Numbered from the stretch's first letter, positions 8,549 to 17,975 are shown. The stretch is DNA of 64,000 nucleotides from Paraburkholderia sp. SOS3 (GCF_001922345.1 NZ_CP018811.1:124001-188000); one strand, 5' to 3'. Notes: generated from the letters alone by a model not told the origin. Numbers and translations: made by a program.

Positions 8549-9307
8549 TTACACGCCGAGCAGGTCGTGCAGGACCGGCATTTTGCTTTCGAGCTCCTGC
8601 GCGCCGAAATGCTCGACGATGCGGCCGTGCTCCATCACATAGAAGCGATCCGCAAGCGGCGCGGCGAAGCGGAAATTCTGCTCGACCATCACGATCGTGT
8701 AGCCGCGCGATTTCAATGTGACGATCATTCGCGCAAGCGCCTGCACGATCACCGGCGCGAGTCCTTCCGAGATTTCGTCGAGCAGCAGCAGGTTCGCGCC
8801 GGTGCGCAGAATGCGCGCGACCGCGAGCATCTGCTGCTCGCCGCCCGATAGCCGCGTGCCCTGGCTCATGCGGCGTTCCTGCAGATTCGGGAACATCTCG
8901 TAGATTTCGGAAAGCGACATCATGTGTGCCGCGTCGCCGACCGGCGGCGGCAGCAGCAGGTTTTCCTCGCACGAGAGGCTCGAGAAAATGCCCCGTTCTT
9001 CGGGGCAGTAACCGATGCCGCAATGCGCGACGCGGTGCGTGGGCAGATCGATCGTTTCGCGGCCGCTCACGCGTATCGAACCCGTACGACGCCCCGTCAG
9101 GCCCATGATCGCGCGCAAGGTGGTCGTGCGACCGGCGCCGTTGCGGCCAAGCAGCGTGACCACCTCGCCGCGCGCAACGGTCAGATCGACGCCGTGCAGG
9201 ATGTGCGACTCGCCGTACCACGCCTGCAGCCCGGCGATTTCGAGCGCGGGTTCCGCGCTCAACGCCCCGTTCGTTTCGACGTTCTCGTTCTCGGTGACCG
9301 TGCTCAT
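8549..9307 (-). CDS. livF: LivF-type ABC transporter ATP-binding protein with Arg in Walker A
   Basis: Cytoplasmic ATPase subunit (252 aa) of the second LIV importer. It has the ABC signature RLSGGEQQMLAVARIL near residue 143, Walker B LLLLDEISEGLAP near residue 167, and a switch His in MVEQNF context. The Walker A reads GRNGAGRTT instead of GxxGxGKT: codon 9128-9130 is CGC (Arg) where the phosphate-binding Lys is expected. The start overlaps the livG stop (ATGA). About 20 residues precede the first beta strand (MSTVTENENVETNG). I recall the same substitution in other LivF-like proteins, so it may be a tolerated variant rather than a defect. Confidence 0.92.
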   Translation of the reverse strand: MSTVTENENVETNGALSAEPALEIAGLQAWYGESHILHGVDLTVARGEVVTLLGRNGAGRTTTLRAIMGLTGRRTGSIRVSGRETIDLPTHRVAHCGIGYCPEERGIFSSLSCEENLLLPPPVGDAAHMMSLSEIYEMFPNLQERRMSQGTRLSGGEQQMLAVARILRTGANLLLLDEISEGLAPVIVQALARMIVTLKSRGYTIVMVEQNFRFAAPLADRFYVMEHGRIVEHFGAQELESKMPVLHDLLGV

Positions 9308-10083
9308 GCGTGCGCTCCGGCCAGCGCGGCATCGGCACTGCCCATATAGGCCTGCGTCACGAGCGGATTCTTCGATACGTCCGCATAGGTTCCTTCAGCG
9401 AGCACCTCGCCGCGCTGCAGAACCGTGATCGTATCGGAGATGCCGGCAATCACATTCATGTTGTGTTCGACCATCAGGATCGTGCGGCCCGCCGATACTT
9501 TTTTGATCAACGCCGTGACGCGGTCCACGTCTTCGTGGCCCATGCCCTGCGTCGGCTCGTCGAGCAGCATCAGTTCGGGCTCCATCGCGAGCGTCGTCGC
9601 GATTTCGAGCGCGCGCTTGCGGCCATACGACAGTTCGACCGTCGGTACGTCTGCGAAATCGGCAAGGCCGACTTGCGTGAGCAGATCGAGCGCATTGTCG
9701 TCGAGCCGATGCAGCGTGCGCTCGCTCTTCCAGAAATGAAACGCGGTGCCTAACGCGCGCTGCAAGCCGATGCGCACGTTTTGCAAGGCGGTCAGATGCG
9801 GGAAAACTGCGGAAATCTGAAACGAGCGGATGATGCCGCGCCGCGCGATCTGCGCCGGCCGCTCGCGTGTGATGTCGACGCCGTTGAAGACGATCTGCCC
9901 GGCTGTCGGTTCGAGAAACTTCGTAAGCAGATTGAAGCAAGTGGTCTTGCCCGCGCCGTTCGGGCCGATCAGCGCATGAATCGAGCCGCGCCGCACCCGC
10001 AGGTTGACGCCGTTGACCGCCGTGAAACCCTTGAACTCCCTCGTCAGCCCGCGCGTCTCGAGTATCGTATCGCCGAGAATCAT
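9304..10083 (-). CDS. livG: LivG-type ABC transporter ATP-binding protein
   Basis: Cytoplasmic ATPase subunit (259 aa), first gene of the second LIV operon. Walker A GPNGAGKTT is intact near residue 38, followed by the LivG-typical insertion (TREFKG, ITRERPAQIARRGIIRSFQ), Walker B LMLLDEPTQGMGH and VEHNMNVIAGISD. I chose the ATG at 10083 because GAAGGGAAC lies just before it; an ATG at 10095 overlaps that ribosome site. Since LivF carries an altered Walker A, LivG probably supplies at least one canonical ATP site of the heterodimer. Confidence 0.92.
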   Translation of the reverse strand: MILGDTILETRGLTREFKGFTAVNGVNLRVRRGSIHALIGPNGAGKTTCFNLLTKFLEPTAGQIVFNGVDITRERPAQIARRGIIRSFQISAVFPHLTALQNVRIGLQRALGTAFHFWKSERTLHRLDDNALDLLTQVGLADFADVPTVELSYGRKRALEIATTLAMEPELMLLDEPTQGMGHEDVDRVTALIKKVSAGRTILMVEHNMNVIAGISDTITVLQRGEVLAEGTYADVSKNPLVTQAYMGSADAALAGAHA

Positions 10084-10349
10084 GTTCCCTTCCATGCGAA
10101 GTAAGGCGAAGCACTACGGTAATCCGCGCAGCGTTGCGCAAGGTCGGATGGCGTTGAAACCCCCGTTGCCGGTCGTGGCGTGATGCACCAATACAGACGG
10201 CAAGCCATGCCGCACTACGCAGCATGGCTGCCATTGTCGCGCCATTGATGCAGCGCATTCATTGGGATTTGCACTAACTGATGCTGCGCACACCCGGGGC
10301 AGGCACCCGCCGAAGGCGCCCCCTCAGGCATGCGCCGCCGCCAGTAATG

Positions 10350-12095
10350 TCACGCGACCGACACGGTCGCCGCGGCAGACGTCGCTTCGTTTTGCATCGT
10401 GCTGCGCTGCGCGCGGCGATCGGCACGGATCATTTCGCTCGCGCGCTCGGCGATCATTAACGTCGGCGAGTTCGTGTTGCCCGATGTAATGTTGGGCATG
10501 ACCGATGCATCGACCACACGCAAGCCGTCGACACCGATCACGCGAAGCCGCGTATCGACTACCGCAGCGGGATCGTCGGTCGTTCCCATGCGGCATGTGC
10601 CGACCGGATGAAAGATCGTCGTGCCGACCTCGCCCGCCGCGCGCTGCAATTCCTCTTCGGTCTGAAACTGCACGCCGGGCAGAATCTCTTCGGGCGTGTA
10701 GCGCGCGAGCGCCGGTGCAGCCGTAATGCGGCGCGTGAGCCGCAACGCGTTGGCCGCGACATGCCGGTCGTAATCGGTCGACAGATAGTTCGGTGCGATC
10801 AGCGGCGGCGCATGTGGATCGGGCGAGCCGATATGAATGCTGCCGCGCGACGTCGGCCGCAGGTGGCATACCGACGCCGTAAACGCATTGAAACGATGCA
10901 GCGGTTCGCCAAAGCGGTCGAGCGACAGCGGTTGCACGTGGTACTCGAGGTCAGGACGCGTAATCGACACATCGCCGGCATCCGATTTCGCGAATGCGCC
11001 GAGCTGCGACGGTGCCATCGACATCGGACCGCTTTGCATCAGCAGATACTGAAGCCCGATCATCAGCTTGCCCCACCAGTGCGCCGAAGACGTGTTCAAC
11101 GTCCGCACGCCGCGCACTTTATAAGCCATCCTCAATTGCAGATGATCCTGCAGGTTCTCGCCGACGCCGCGCAAATCCCGCACGACGTCGATGCCGAGGT
11201 TCTGCAGGCGCGCACCATTGCCGATCCCCGACAACTCGAGCAATTGCGGCGAATTGACGGCGCCGGCGCTCAGGATCACCTCGCATTTCGCCTTGGCGAC
11301 GTAGTCGACGTCGTTGCCGCGATATTCGACGCCGACGCAGCGTTTGCCTTCGAACACCAGACGCTGCGTATGCGCACCCGTGATGATCGTCAGATTCGGC
11401 CGCCCGAGCGCAGGCCGCAAGAATGCCTTCGACGCATTCCAGCGAATGCCGTGCTTCTGGTTCACTTCGAAGTAGCCGACGCCGCTGTTGTCGCCACGAT
11501 TGAAATCTTCGGTATGCGGAATGCCGGTTTCGTGCGCCGCATGGGCGAACGTCTCGAGAATCCTCCATTTGAGGCGCTGTTTCTCGACGCGCCATTGGCC
11601 GCCCGCGCCGTGCCATTCGTTGCCGCCGCCGTGATGGTCTTCGCTGCGTTTGAACACCGGCAGCACCGCATCCCAGGCCCACGACGAATCGTTCGTGACG
11701 CGCGCCCATTCGTCGTAGTCTTCGCGCTGGCCGCGCATATAGATCATGCCGTTGATCGACGAACTGCCGCCGAGCACCCTGCCGCGCGGATACGACAGCG
11801 AGCGTCCGTTCAATCCCGGCTCCGCTGCTGTCTTGTAGAGCCAGTCGGTGCGCGGATTGCCGATGCAGTGCAAGTAGCCGACCGGTATGTGGATCCAGTG
11901 ATAATCGTCCCTGCCTCCCGCTTCGAGCAGCAGCACCGACACGTCGCGGTCCTGGCTCAGACGGTTCGCGAGCACGCATCCCGCCGTGCCCGCCCCGATC
12001 ACGATGTAGTCGAATTCGCCTTCGAGCGTTCGTTCACCTGCTGCACGTCCACTTGCTGTGCGCGTCGTTTGCGACGTTACGTTAGTCATGCTCAC
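10350..12095 (-). CDS. GMC-family FAD-dependent alcohol dehydrogenase (HpdH-like)
   Basis: Flavoprotein oxidoreductase of the glucose-methanol-choline family (581 aa). The FAD-binding motif GAGTAGCVLANRLSQDRDV is near residue 33, the second signature PRGRVLGGSSSINGMIYMRG follows, and the catalytic His region FHPVGTCRMGT is near residue 495. I chose the GTG at 12095 because AAGGAG lies 7 nt before it; an ATG at 12089 is the alternative. It follows mmsA by 88 bp on the same strand. In Pseudomonas, GMC dehydrogenases beside mmsA and a LysR gene oxidize 3-hydroxypropionate to malonate semialdehyde; by context this is the leading guess, choline or longer alcohols being alternatives. Confidence 0.85.
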   Translation of the reverse strand: MSMTNVTSQTTRTASGRAAGERTLEGEFDYIVIGAGTAGCVLANRLSQDRDVSVLLLEAGGRDDYHWIHIPVGYLHCIGNPRTDWLYKTAAEPGLNGRSLSYPRGRVLGGSSSINGMIYMRGQREDYDEWARVTNDSSWAWDAVLPVFKRSEDHHGGGNEWHGAGGQWRVEKQRLKWRILETFAHAAHETGIPHTEDFNRGDNSGVGYFEVNQKHGIRWNASKAFLRPALGRPNLTIITGAHTQRLVFEGKRCVGVEYRGNDVDYVAKAKCEVILSAGAVNSPQLLELSGIGNGARLQNLGIDVVRDLRGVGENLQDHLQLRMAYKVRGVRTLNTSSAHWWGKLMIGLQYLLMQSGPMSMAPSQLGAFAKSDAGDVSITRPDLEYHVQPLSLDRFGEPLHRFNAFTASVCHLRPTSRGSIHIGSPDPHAPPLIAPNYLSTDYDRHVAANALRLTRRITAAPALARYTPEEILPGVQFQTEEELQRAAGEVGTTIFHPVGTCRMGTTDDPAAVVDTRLRVIGVDGLRVVDASVMPNITSGNTNSPTLMIAERASEMIRADRRAQRSTMQNEATSAAATVSVA

Positions 12096-12183
12096 TGCTG
12101 GTCTCCTTGCGCGTTGCGCCGCTAGCCGTTCGGCACAGCGCGTTCGCTCTATCGCTTTCACTCTGAACCCTATCCGCCGCCCG

Positions 12184-13707
12184 CTACTTCGCGACCGGCA
12201 TCGTGAATTCCGCACCCTTCGCGATGCTGTCCGGCCAGCGCTGCATGATGCTCTTGTAGCGCGTGTAAAAGCGCACGCCTTCCTCGCCATAGGCGTTGTG
12301 ATCGCCGAACAGCGAGCGCTTCCAGCCGCCGAACGAATGCCATGCCATCGGCACCGGAATCGGCACGTTGATGCCGACCATGCCGATCTGGATCTGCCGC
12401 GAGAATGCGCGCGCGATACCGCCGTCGCTCGTGAAGCACGATACGCCGTTCGCATACTCGTTCCTGTTGATGAGCTCGACGGCCGATGCAAAATCGGGCA
12501 CGCGCACGACGCACAACACCGGGCCGAAGATTTCGTCGCGATAGATCGACATATCGGTCTTGACGTTATCGAACAGCGTGCCGGCAAGAAAGAAGCCCTT
12601 CTCGTGCCCGGCCACTTCGTGATTGCGGCCATCGACGACGAGCGTCGCGCCCTCCTTCACGCCCGCATCGACGTAGCCCGACACCTTCGAGCGATGCGCA
12701 GCGGTGACGAGCGGGCCCATCTCCGCCGCGGGATCCATGCCATTGGCGATCTTCAGCGCCTTCACGCGCGGCGTCAGACGTTCGACGAGCTCGTCGGCGA
12801 TATGGCCGACCGCGACGGCCACTGAAATCGCCATGCAACGCTCGCCGGCCGAACCGTATGCGGCGCCGATCAACGCATCGACGGCCTGATCGAGGTCCGC
12901 ATCGGGCATCACCACGAGATGATTCTTCGCGCCGCCCAGCGCCTGGACGCGCTTGCCGCGCTTCGTGCCTTCCGTATGGATGTATTCGGCGATCGGCGTC
13001 GACCCGACGAACGACACGGCGCTGATGTCGGGATGCGCGAGCAGCGCGTCGACCGCAACCTTGTCGCCATGCACGACGTTGAATACGCCATCGGGCAAAC
13101 CCGCTTCCTTCAGCAATTCGGCAAGCCGGATCGATGCGGACGGATCGCGCTCCGACGGCTTCAAAACGAACGTGTTGCCGCATGCGATTGCCATCGGGAA
13201 CATCCAGCACGGCACCATCATCGGGAAGTTGAACGGCGTGATGCCGGCGACCACGCCAAGCGGCTGCCGCAGGTTCCAGTTGTCGATACCGCCGCCGATC
13301 TGATCGGTGAAATCGGTCTTCAGCAGATTCGGAATGCCGCATGCGAATTCGACGACTTCGATGCCGCGCGTCACCTCGCCCTTCGCATCGGAAAACACCT
13401 TGCCGTGCTCGCGCGTAATCAGTTCGGCGAGTTCGTCGTGGTGTCTGTCGAGCAGTTCCTTGAACTTGAACATCACGCGTGCCCGCTTGAGTGGGGCAGT
13501 CTCGCTCCACGCGGGAAACGCAGCCTTCGCCGCCGCGACCGCCGCATCGACTTCCGCGACGCTTGCGAACGGCACGCGCGCCGCGATGCTGCCGAGTGCC
13601 GGGTTGAACACGTCGCCGAAGCGCTCGCTCGTGCCCTCGACCAGACGTCCGTTGATTGCGTGCGCCAACTCCCGCACGCGCGAAGGGTTCCGATCTGTCT
13701 CGCTCAT
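12184..13707 (-). CDS. mmsA: CoA-acylating (methyl)malonate-semialdehyde dehydrogenase
   Basis: Aldehyde dehydrogenase family enzyme (507 aa) that converts methylmalonate or malonate semialdehyde with CoA and NAD to propionyl- or acetyl-CoA plus CO2. The ATG at 13707 follows GAGGAAA at good spacing; the much longer open frame upstream is not used. Family blocks are [19 protein letters not shown] near residue 148, [13 protein letters not shown] near residue 230 and the nucleophile Cys in [11 protein letters not shown] near residue 285. Length fits MmsA. It is divergent from the LysR gene and upstream of the GMC dehydrogenase, suggesting a two-step alcohol-to-acyl-CoA route. Confidence 0.92.
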   Translation of the reverse strand: MSETDRNPSRVRELAHAINGRLVEGTSERFGDVFNPALGSIAARVPFASVAEVDAAVAAAKAAFPAWSETAPLKRARVMFKFKELLDRHHDELAELITREHGKVFSDAKGEVTRGIEVVEFACGIPNLLKTDFTDQIGGGIDNWNLRQPLGVVAGITPFNFPMMVPCWMFPMAIACGNTFVLKPSERDPSASIRLAELLKEAGLPDGVFNVVHGDKVAVDALLAHPDISAVSFVGSTPIAEYIHTEGTKRGKRVQALGGAKNHLVVMPDADLDQAVDALIGAAYGSAGERCMAISVAVAVGHIADELVERLTPRVKALKIANGMDPAAEMGPLVTAAHRSKVSGYVDAGVKEGATLVVDGRNHEVAGHEKGFFLAGTLFDNVKTDMSIYRDEIFGPVLCVVRVPDFASAVELINRNEYANGVSCFTSDGGIARAFSRQIQIGMVGINVPIPVPMAWHSFGGWKRSLFGDHNAYGEEGVRFYTRYKSIMQRWPDSIAKGAEFTMPVAK

Positions 13708-13839
13708 GTTTTCCTCGCCGAAAAAGTCGATGGATGTCGCGCTCTTATGTCGCCTTTGAACCGAAGCGTAATCGCGTTCAACACGCGAAATCCAATGAGT
13801 TCTGCTCAACTGCGATATAAGTCGCGCTAATATCAGCCG

Positions 13840-14740
13840 ATGGACCTGACACTGCTGAGGGCGTTCGCGACGGTCGCGCGCGAGGGCAATCTGACGCGCG
13901 CCGCCGCGCAGCTGCATCTGACCCAACCCGCCGTGAGCCTGCAGATCAAACATCTGCAGGAAGCGCTCGGCGTGACGCTGTTCACGCGCTCGTCGCACGG
14001 ACTCACGCTGACGCGCGACGGCCAGGCGCTGTTGCCGCATGCCGAGCGCGCGCTCTCGGCGGCCGGCGACGTCGAGCGCGCGGCAGCGACCCTGCGCCAG
14101 GAAGTGCGCGGGCGCCTGCGTATCGGCACGATCCTCGATCCTGAATTTCTACGCCTCGGCGGGTTTTTGCGCCAGTTGGTGGAAACCTGGCCGCATATCG
14201 AAACCGCGCTGCGGCACGGCATGTCGGGCTGGGTCCTCGAACAGGTCCGCGCGGGCGAACTCGACGTCGGCTTTTACATCGGCCAGCCGGCCGAAGACGA
14301 TGCGCGCGACGCCGCGCTGTTTCACTCGATTACGCTGACGCGCTTCCAGTACCGCGTACTCGCGCCGGCCGGCTGGAAAGACCGCGTCAAAAAGCGCGCA
14401 CGACTGGCGCGCGCTCGCCGCGCTGCCGTGGATCTGGACGCCGCCGGCCTCCGCGCATAACCGCCTGCTGTCGCGGCGCTTTGACGAAGCGGGCGTGAAA
14501 CCGGTCAAGGTCGCCGAAGTGGACCAGGAGCCGTCGATGCTCGATCTCGTCAAATCGGGCGTCGGCCTCTCGCTGGCACGCGATGCGACGGCGATCGCCG
14601 AAGCGCATGCGCATGCGTTGACGATCGTCGAAGGTGTGACCGTGCCGACCGAACTGAGCTTCATCACGCTCGCCGCGCATAAGGACGAGCCCGCGATCGC
14701 CGCTGCGCTGAAGCTGATCGAAATGCAATGGGCGATATGA
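13840..14740 (+). pseudogene. LysR-family regulator with one-base frameshift
   Basis: Transcriptional regulator divergent from mmsA and probably controlling it. The first part reads 206 residues: HTH near residues 16-37 ([20 protein letters not shown] context) and the start of the effector domain, then goes out of frame at the A-run 14389-14393. Reading with four A instead of five restores RVKSAHDWRALAALPWIWTP and continues to a stop at 14740 (DATAIAEAHAHALTIVEG, then ALKLIEMQWAI), giving 299 residues, the normal family length. So either an inactivating +1 slip, ribosomal or polymerase slippage at AAAAAG, or a sequencing error. Without correction the product lacks most of the co-inducer domain. 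Confidence 0.85.
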
Positions 14741-15005
14741 GGCGCGCTCATGTCAGACAAAGTAGTACGCTGCGTCAACGCACCGTCACGCGCTTTTTGC
14801 TAGATTGACGGTTCCCCTGCCTCACGGCTCTTCCGCTTTCCCGTCCGGTTTCTCATCCGTTCGCGTGGTAAGCGGCATGCATCGATTCCCGGTGCGCATG
14901 TCGCATCTCGCTTGCGGCTGCGTTGCCATTGCGTCGGTCGCCGTACGGAGCATGTGTCTTTTCTGGTGCGTTAGCGCCGACTTTCTCTCTCAACAGGAGC
15001 ACTAC

Positions 15006-15542
15006 ATGGCCCGCAACATCGAAATCAAAGCCCGCGCCCACCAGTTCGATCTGCTTCGCGAGCGCGCCGCCGCCCTTTCGCCAGACGCTCCGTTGATCTT
15101 TCGCCAGCTGGACAGCTTCTACGATGTGCCGCGCGGCCGCCTGAAGCTGCGCCAGTTCGACGACGGCACGCCTGCCGAACTGATTTTCTATCAACGCGAC
15201 GATCGCGATGGCCCGAAGGTTTCGTATTACACGAGAAGCCCGGTGACCAATGCGGAAGCGATGCATTCGCTGCTCGCGACCGCGCTGACCACGCGTTGCG
15301 TCGTATCGAAAGAGCGGCACGTGTATCTGGTCGGCCGCACGAGGATTCATCTCGATCGCGTCGACGGGCTCGGCGATTTCATCGAACTCGAAGTGGTGCT
15401 CGCGCAGGATGACGACGAAGAAGGCGGCGAAGCCGAAGCTCACGATATGTTCAGGAAGCTCGGCGTGCCCGAGTCGGATCTCGTTGCAGTCGCGTATGCG
15501 GATCTGCTCGATGCGACGCAGGAACCGTTGAAGGTGGCTTGA
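15006..15542 (+). CDS. CYTH-domain protein (class IV adenylate cyclase / triphosphatase-like)
   Basis: Soluble protein of 178 aa with the CYTH triphosphate tunnel fold. The start ATG at 15006 follows CAGGAG. It opens MARNIEIKARAHQFDLL, matching the N-terminal strand (EIK of the ExExK motif) of class IV adenylate cyclase-like proteins; further charged strands RLKLRQFDDGTPAELIFYQR and IELEVVLAQDDDEE follow as expected for metal and phosphate binding. Function cannot be fixed between cAMP synthesis, inorganic triphosphate hydrolysis or another organic triphosphate. It stands alone between LysR and Lrp genes. Confidence 0.8.
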   Translation: MARNIEIKARAHQFDLLRERAAALSPDAPLIFRQLDSFYDVPRGRLKLRQFDDGTPAELIFYQRDDRDGPKVSYYTRSPVTNAEAMHSLLATALTTRCVVSKERHVYLVGRTRIHLDRVDGLGDFIELEVVLAQDDDEEGGEAEAHDMFRKLGVPESDLVAVAYADLLDATQEPLKVA

Positions 15543-15576
15543 GCCTGACCGCCCTGACCAGTGCGCCGCGATATCG

Positions 15577-16074
15577 CTATTCCGTTTCAGTCGCGCTGCC
15601 CGGCGACAGGTGCCCGAGCGGCAACGGGCCATTGCGCTTGAATGTCGTGAGCACGATGTTCGAGCGCACGCTGTCGACGCCCGGCACGCGCATCAGTTTC
15701 TTCATCACGAACGACGACAACGCGGTCAGGTCGGGCGCGACGATGCGCAGCAAATAGTCGGCGTCGCCGACCACGGCGTGGCATTCGAGCACTTCGGGCA
15801 GCGTGTCGATCTGCTGTTGAAACTGCTCGATGATCGAATCGCCGTGGTGCTTCAGCTTCAGGCTCGTGAACGCCGTCACGCCGAGGCCGAGCTTTTCCGG
15901 CCTCAACACGACGCGATAGCCGTCCACCACCCCGATCGCTTCGAGCCGCTGCAAGCGCCTGCCGATCTGCGACGGCGAAAGCGGCACCTGCTCGCCCAGC
16001 TGCTGATGCGTTGCGCGCCCGAAGCGCTGCAGCACGTCGAGAAGCGCGAGATCGAAATGATCAAGCTCCACCAT
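15577..16074 (-). CDS. Lrp/AsnC-family transcriptional regulator
   Basis: DNA-binding regulator of 165 aa. The ATG at 16074 follows GAGGAAAAG; a longer upstream frame was not used. N-terminal HTH (DLALLDVLQRFGRATHQQLG, LSPSQIGRRLQRLE, residues 7-45) and C-terminal RAM ligand domain (AFTSLKLK, VVGDADYLLRIVAPDL, VRSNIVLTTFK). It is divergent from phhB with a 207-bp gap. In Burkholderia relatives I recall an Lrp gene next to phenylalanine hydroxylase genes, so it may sense an aromatic amino acid, but phhA itself is absent here. Confidence 0.9.
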   Translation of the reverse strand: MVELDHFDLALLDVLQRFGRATHQQLGEQVPLSPSQIGRRLQRLEAIGVVDGYRVVLRPEKLGLGVTAFTSLKLKHHGDSIIEQFQQQIDTLPEVLECHAVVGDADYLLRIVAPDLTALSSFVMKKLMRVPGVDSVRSNIVLTTFKRNGPLPLGHLSPGSATETE

Positions 16075-16281
16075 GACTTTTCCTCGCCTGTTCGGCCGAT
16101 TCGACGCGCAATTATGGCACGCGATGGAGCCCGGAAAAGGCTGTCTCGCCCGCCGCGCGGGCGTCCTGCCGAACTCGCTGCAGCGTCTTTTCTTCCGTGG
16201 AAAAATGGCGCGGCCTGATGTGTGACGGGCTATGACCGGCTGATGCGGGGAATCTTCCGATGAGCGGCAAATGAGTGACAA

Positions 16282-16590
16282 ATGAGTGCCAAACCGACCG
16301 CCAAATTGAGCGCCGAAGAACGGGCAGCGAGATTGCGCGAATTAAAGGGCTGGCAAAGCGTCGCCGAACGCGACGCGATCGAACGCCGCCTTCAATTCGC
16401 CGACTTCAACGAAGCATTCGGTTTCATGACGCGCGTGGCGATCAAGGCTCAGGAAATGGATCACCATCCCGAGTGGTCGAATGTCTATAACGTCGTGAGA
16501 ATCACACTTTCTTCGCACGACGTGAACGGAGTGACCGAACGCGATGTCGAACTCGCGCGGTTTATCGACCGCATCGCCGGCAGCGCATAA
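16282..16590 (+). CDS. phhB: Pterin-4a-carbinolamine dehydratase
   Basis: Small cytosolic enzyme (102 aa) that dehydrates 4a-hydroxytetrahydrobiopterin and so regenerates the pterin cofactor of phenylalanine hydroxylase. The family's catalytic motif is present as [12 protein letters not shown] near residue 58, and the C-terminal [13 protein letters not shown] is typical. The start is within a short direct repeat: AAATGAGTG occurs twice at 16270-16288, giving two closely spaced ATG codons in different frames; the 16282 ATG is the one in frame. The usual partner phhA is not adjacent, so the enzyme may serve a hydroxylase elsewhere or another pterin role. Confidence 0.93.
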   Translation: MSAKPTAKLSAEERAARLRELKGWQSVAERDAIERRLQFADFNEAFGFMTRVAIKAQEMDHHPEWSNVYNVVRITLSSHDVNGVTERDVELARFIDRIAGSA

Positions 16591-16680
16591 ACCGAACCGG
16601 TCAGACGTAACTGGCGAATGACCCGCGGCCCCGCGAAATGAAAGGCTTTTGGAGGTATTCAGGCCACCAAACCTTCACTT

Positions 16681-16905
16681 CTACAGGCCATCCTTAAGGC
16701 GAACGTAAGAATTCCACGCATCACGTGCAGACTGCTCAAGCGCTTCATGCGACACAACCTGGTGTCGCTGTACAATCATCAACGCATACGGCTTGGAGAG
16801 CGCGCTTGCCTCCTTGCACAGAACGAGTTCGTCGCCTGCTGAAGGCGAACGGGCGCGCCAGAAGTTGATCGCGGCTTCGAGTTCGTTGATCGTGATTTCG
16901 GACAT
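16681..16905 (-). CDS. DUF3717 domain protein
   Basis: Small protein of 74 aa from ATG 16905 (MSEITINELEAAINFWRARS). The block CKEASALSKPYALMIVQRHQ matches what I recall of DUF3717 proteins, which are common in Burkholderia-group genomes and have no known function. An ATG at 16920 after GGCGGGG would add five residues and has the better ribosome site, so the true start is uncertain. Mostly helical, no signal peptide or membrane segment. It is divergent from the response regulator at 17014. Confidence 0.75.
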   Translation of the reverse strand: MSEITINELEAAINFWRARSPSAGDELVLCKEASALSKPYALMIVQRHQVVSHEALEQSARDAWNSYVRLKDGL

Positions 16906-17013
16906 GACTTTCGTGATCATCCCCGCCGCGGCATGCGGCGGCCTCCTGTGTAGCAGGCGCACCGGCGAACCGCGTGCCTGACATGCCTAACCCATTGTAC
17001 TTGAGCGAAACCC

Positions 17014-17700
17014 ATGCGACTCCTTCTGATCGAAGATGACCGTCCGATTGCACGCGGCATCCAAAGCAGCCTCGAACAAGCCGGCTTCACGGTCGACATG
17101 GTCCACGACGGCATCTTCGCCGAACAGGCCCTCACGCAAAACCGCCACGAACTCGTGATCCTCGATCTGGGCCTGCCCGGCATTGACGGCATGACGTTGC
17201 TGTCGCGTTTTCGTCAGAGCAACCGGCATACGCCGGTTATCGTGCTGACCGCCCGCGACGAACTGAACGACCGTGTCCAAGGCCTCAATTCGGGCGCCGA
17301 CGACTACATGCTGAAGCCGTTCGAACCGGCCGAACTCGAGGCGCGCATTCGCGCCGTCATGCGCCGCAGCGGCCCGCACGGCGATATGCCGCGTCCGGAA
17401 GTGTCGTTGGGCGGCGTACGCCTGTCGGGCGTCGATCGCCGCATCTTCAACGACGACAAGCCGCTCGAACTGTCGCCGCGTGAATTCGCGGTGCTCGAAA
17501 TGCTGCTGCTGCGTCACGGCCGCGTCGTCAGCAAGGCGCAACTGCAGGATCACCTCACGCACTTCGGCGGCGATCTCGGCGACACCGCGATCGAAGTCTA
17601 TGTGCACCGGGTCCGCAAAAAGCTCGAAAGCTGCCGCGTCGAAATCGTCACGGTGCGCGGTTTCGGTTATTTGCTGCAAGAGATCCGTCAGGCTGCATAA
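17014..17700 (+). CDS. OmpR/PhoB-family response regulator (TctD-like)
   Basis: Cytoplasmic response regulator (228 aa), partner of the histidine kinase downstream. The receiver domain has the acidic pair IEDD at residues 6-9, phospho-acceptor D51 in LVILDLGLPG, T/S in VIVLTARD and K in DYMLKPFEP. The C-terminal winged helix ends with IEVYVHRVRKKLESCRVEIV and VRGFGYLL. It resembles TctD/QseB regulators; TctDE pairs control tricarboxylate uptake, but no such transporter is nearby, so the target is unknown. Confidence 0.93.
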   Translation: MRLLLIEDDRPIARGIQSSLEQAGFTVDMVHDGIFAEQALTQNRHELVILDLGLPGIDGMTLLSRFRQSNRHTPVIVLTARDELNDRVQGLNSGADDYMLKPFEPAELEARIRAVMRRSGPHGDMPRPEVSLGGVRLSGVDRRIFNDDKPLELSPREFAVLEMLLLRHGRVVSKAQLQDHLTHFGGDLGDTAIEVYVHRVRKKLESCRVEIVTVRGFGYLLQEIRQAA

Positions 17701-17975
17701 TGGTCGTATGACCGCAGTCGGATGACGGTGTAACGGAGCAACGCGCGGGCGCGATACGCAACAGACGTCCCGCGCATCCGCTCCGGATGCCGGCGCCATG
17801 CGCCGCGCGCCGCTTTAAGTTGCTTGAAGCCGCTTTACGCGATACGGGCCGGATCAGGCCTGATAACAACGTAAAGCCGCGGCAGTGCGCCGGCATTGTC
17901 CCTTTGCCTGCGGTCGACGTCCGCGGGCCTCATGCATCGCGGTTCTTCGCCGTTTCCCTTTTCGCGGGTTCGAGC

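Noticed and set aside
10350..12632. Extended 760-codon frame for the GMC dehydrogenase
   Set aside because: The first 180 codons are antiphase mmsA sequence; the FAD motif and ribosome site fix the start near 12095.
12184..14040. Extended 618-codon frame for mmsA running into the LysR gene
   Set aside because: The extension overlaps the divergent LysR HTH region; a good ribosome site and the family N-terminus place the start at 13707.
17787..17975. Upstream in-frame extension of the sensor kinase
   Set aside because: Arg/Pro-rich, not like a kinase N-terminus, and would put a cytoplasmic tail before the first membrane helix without support.
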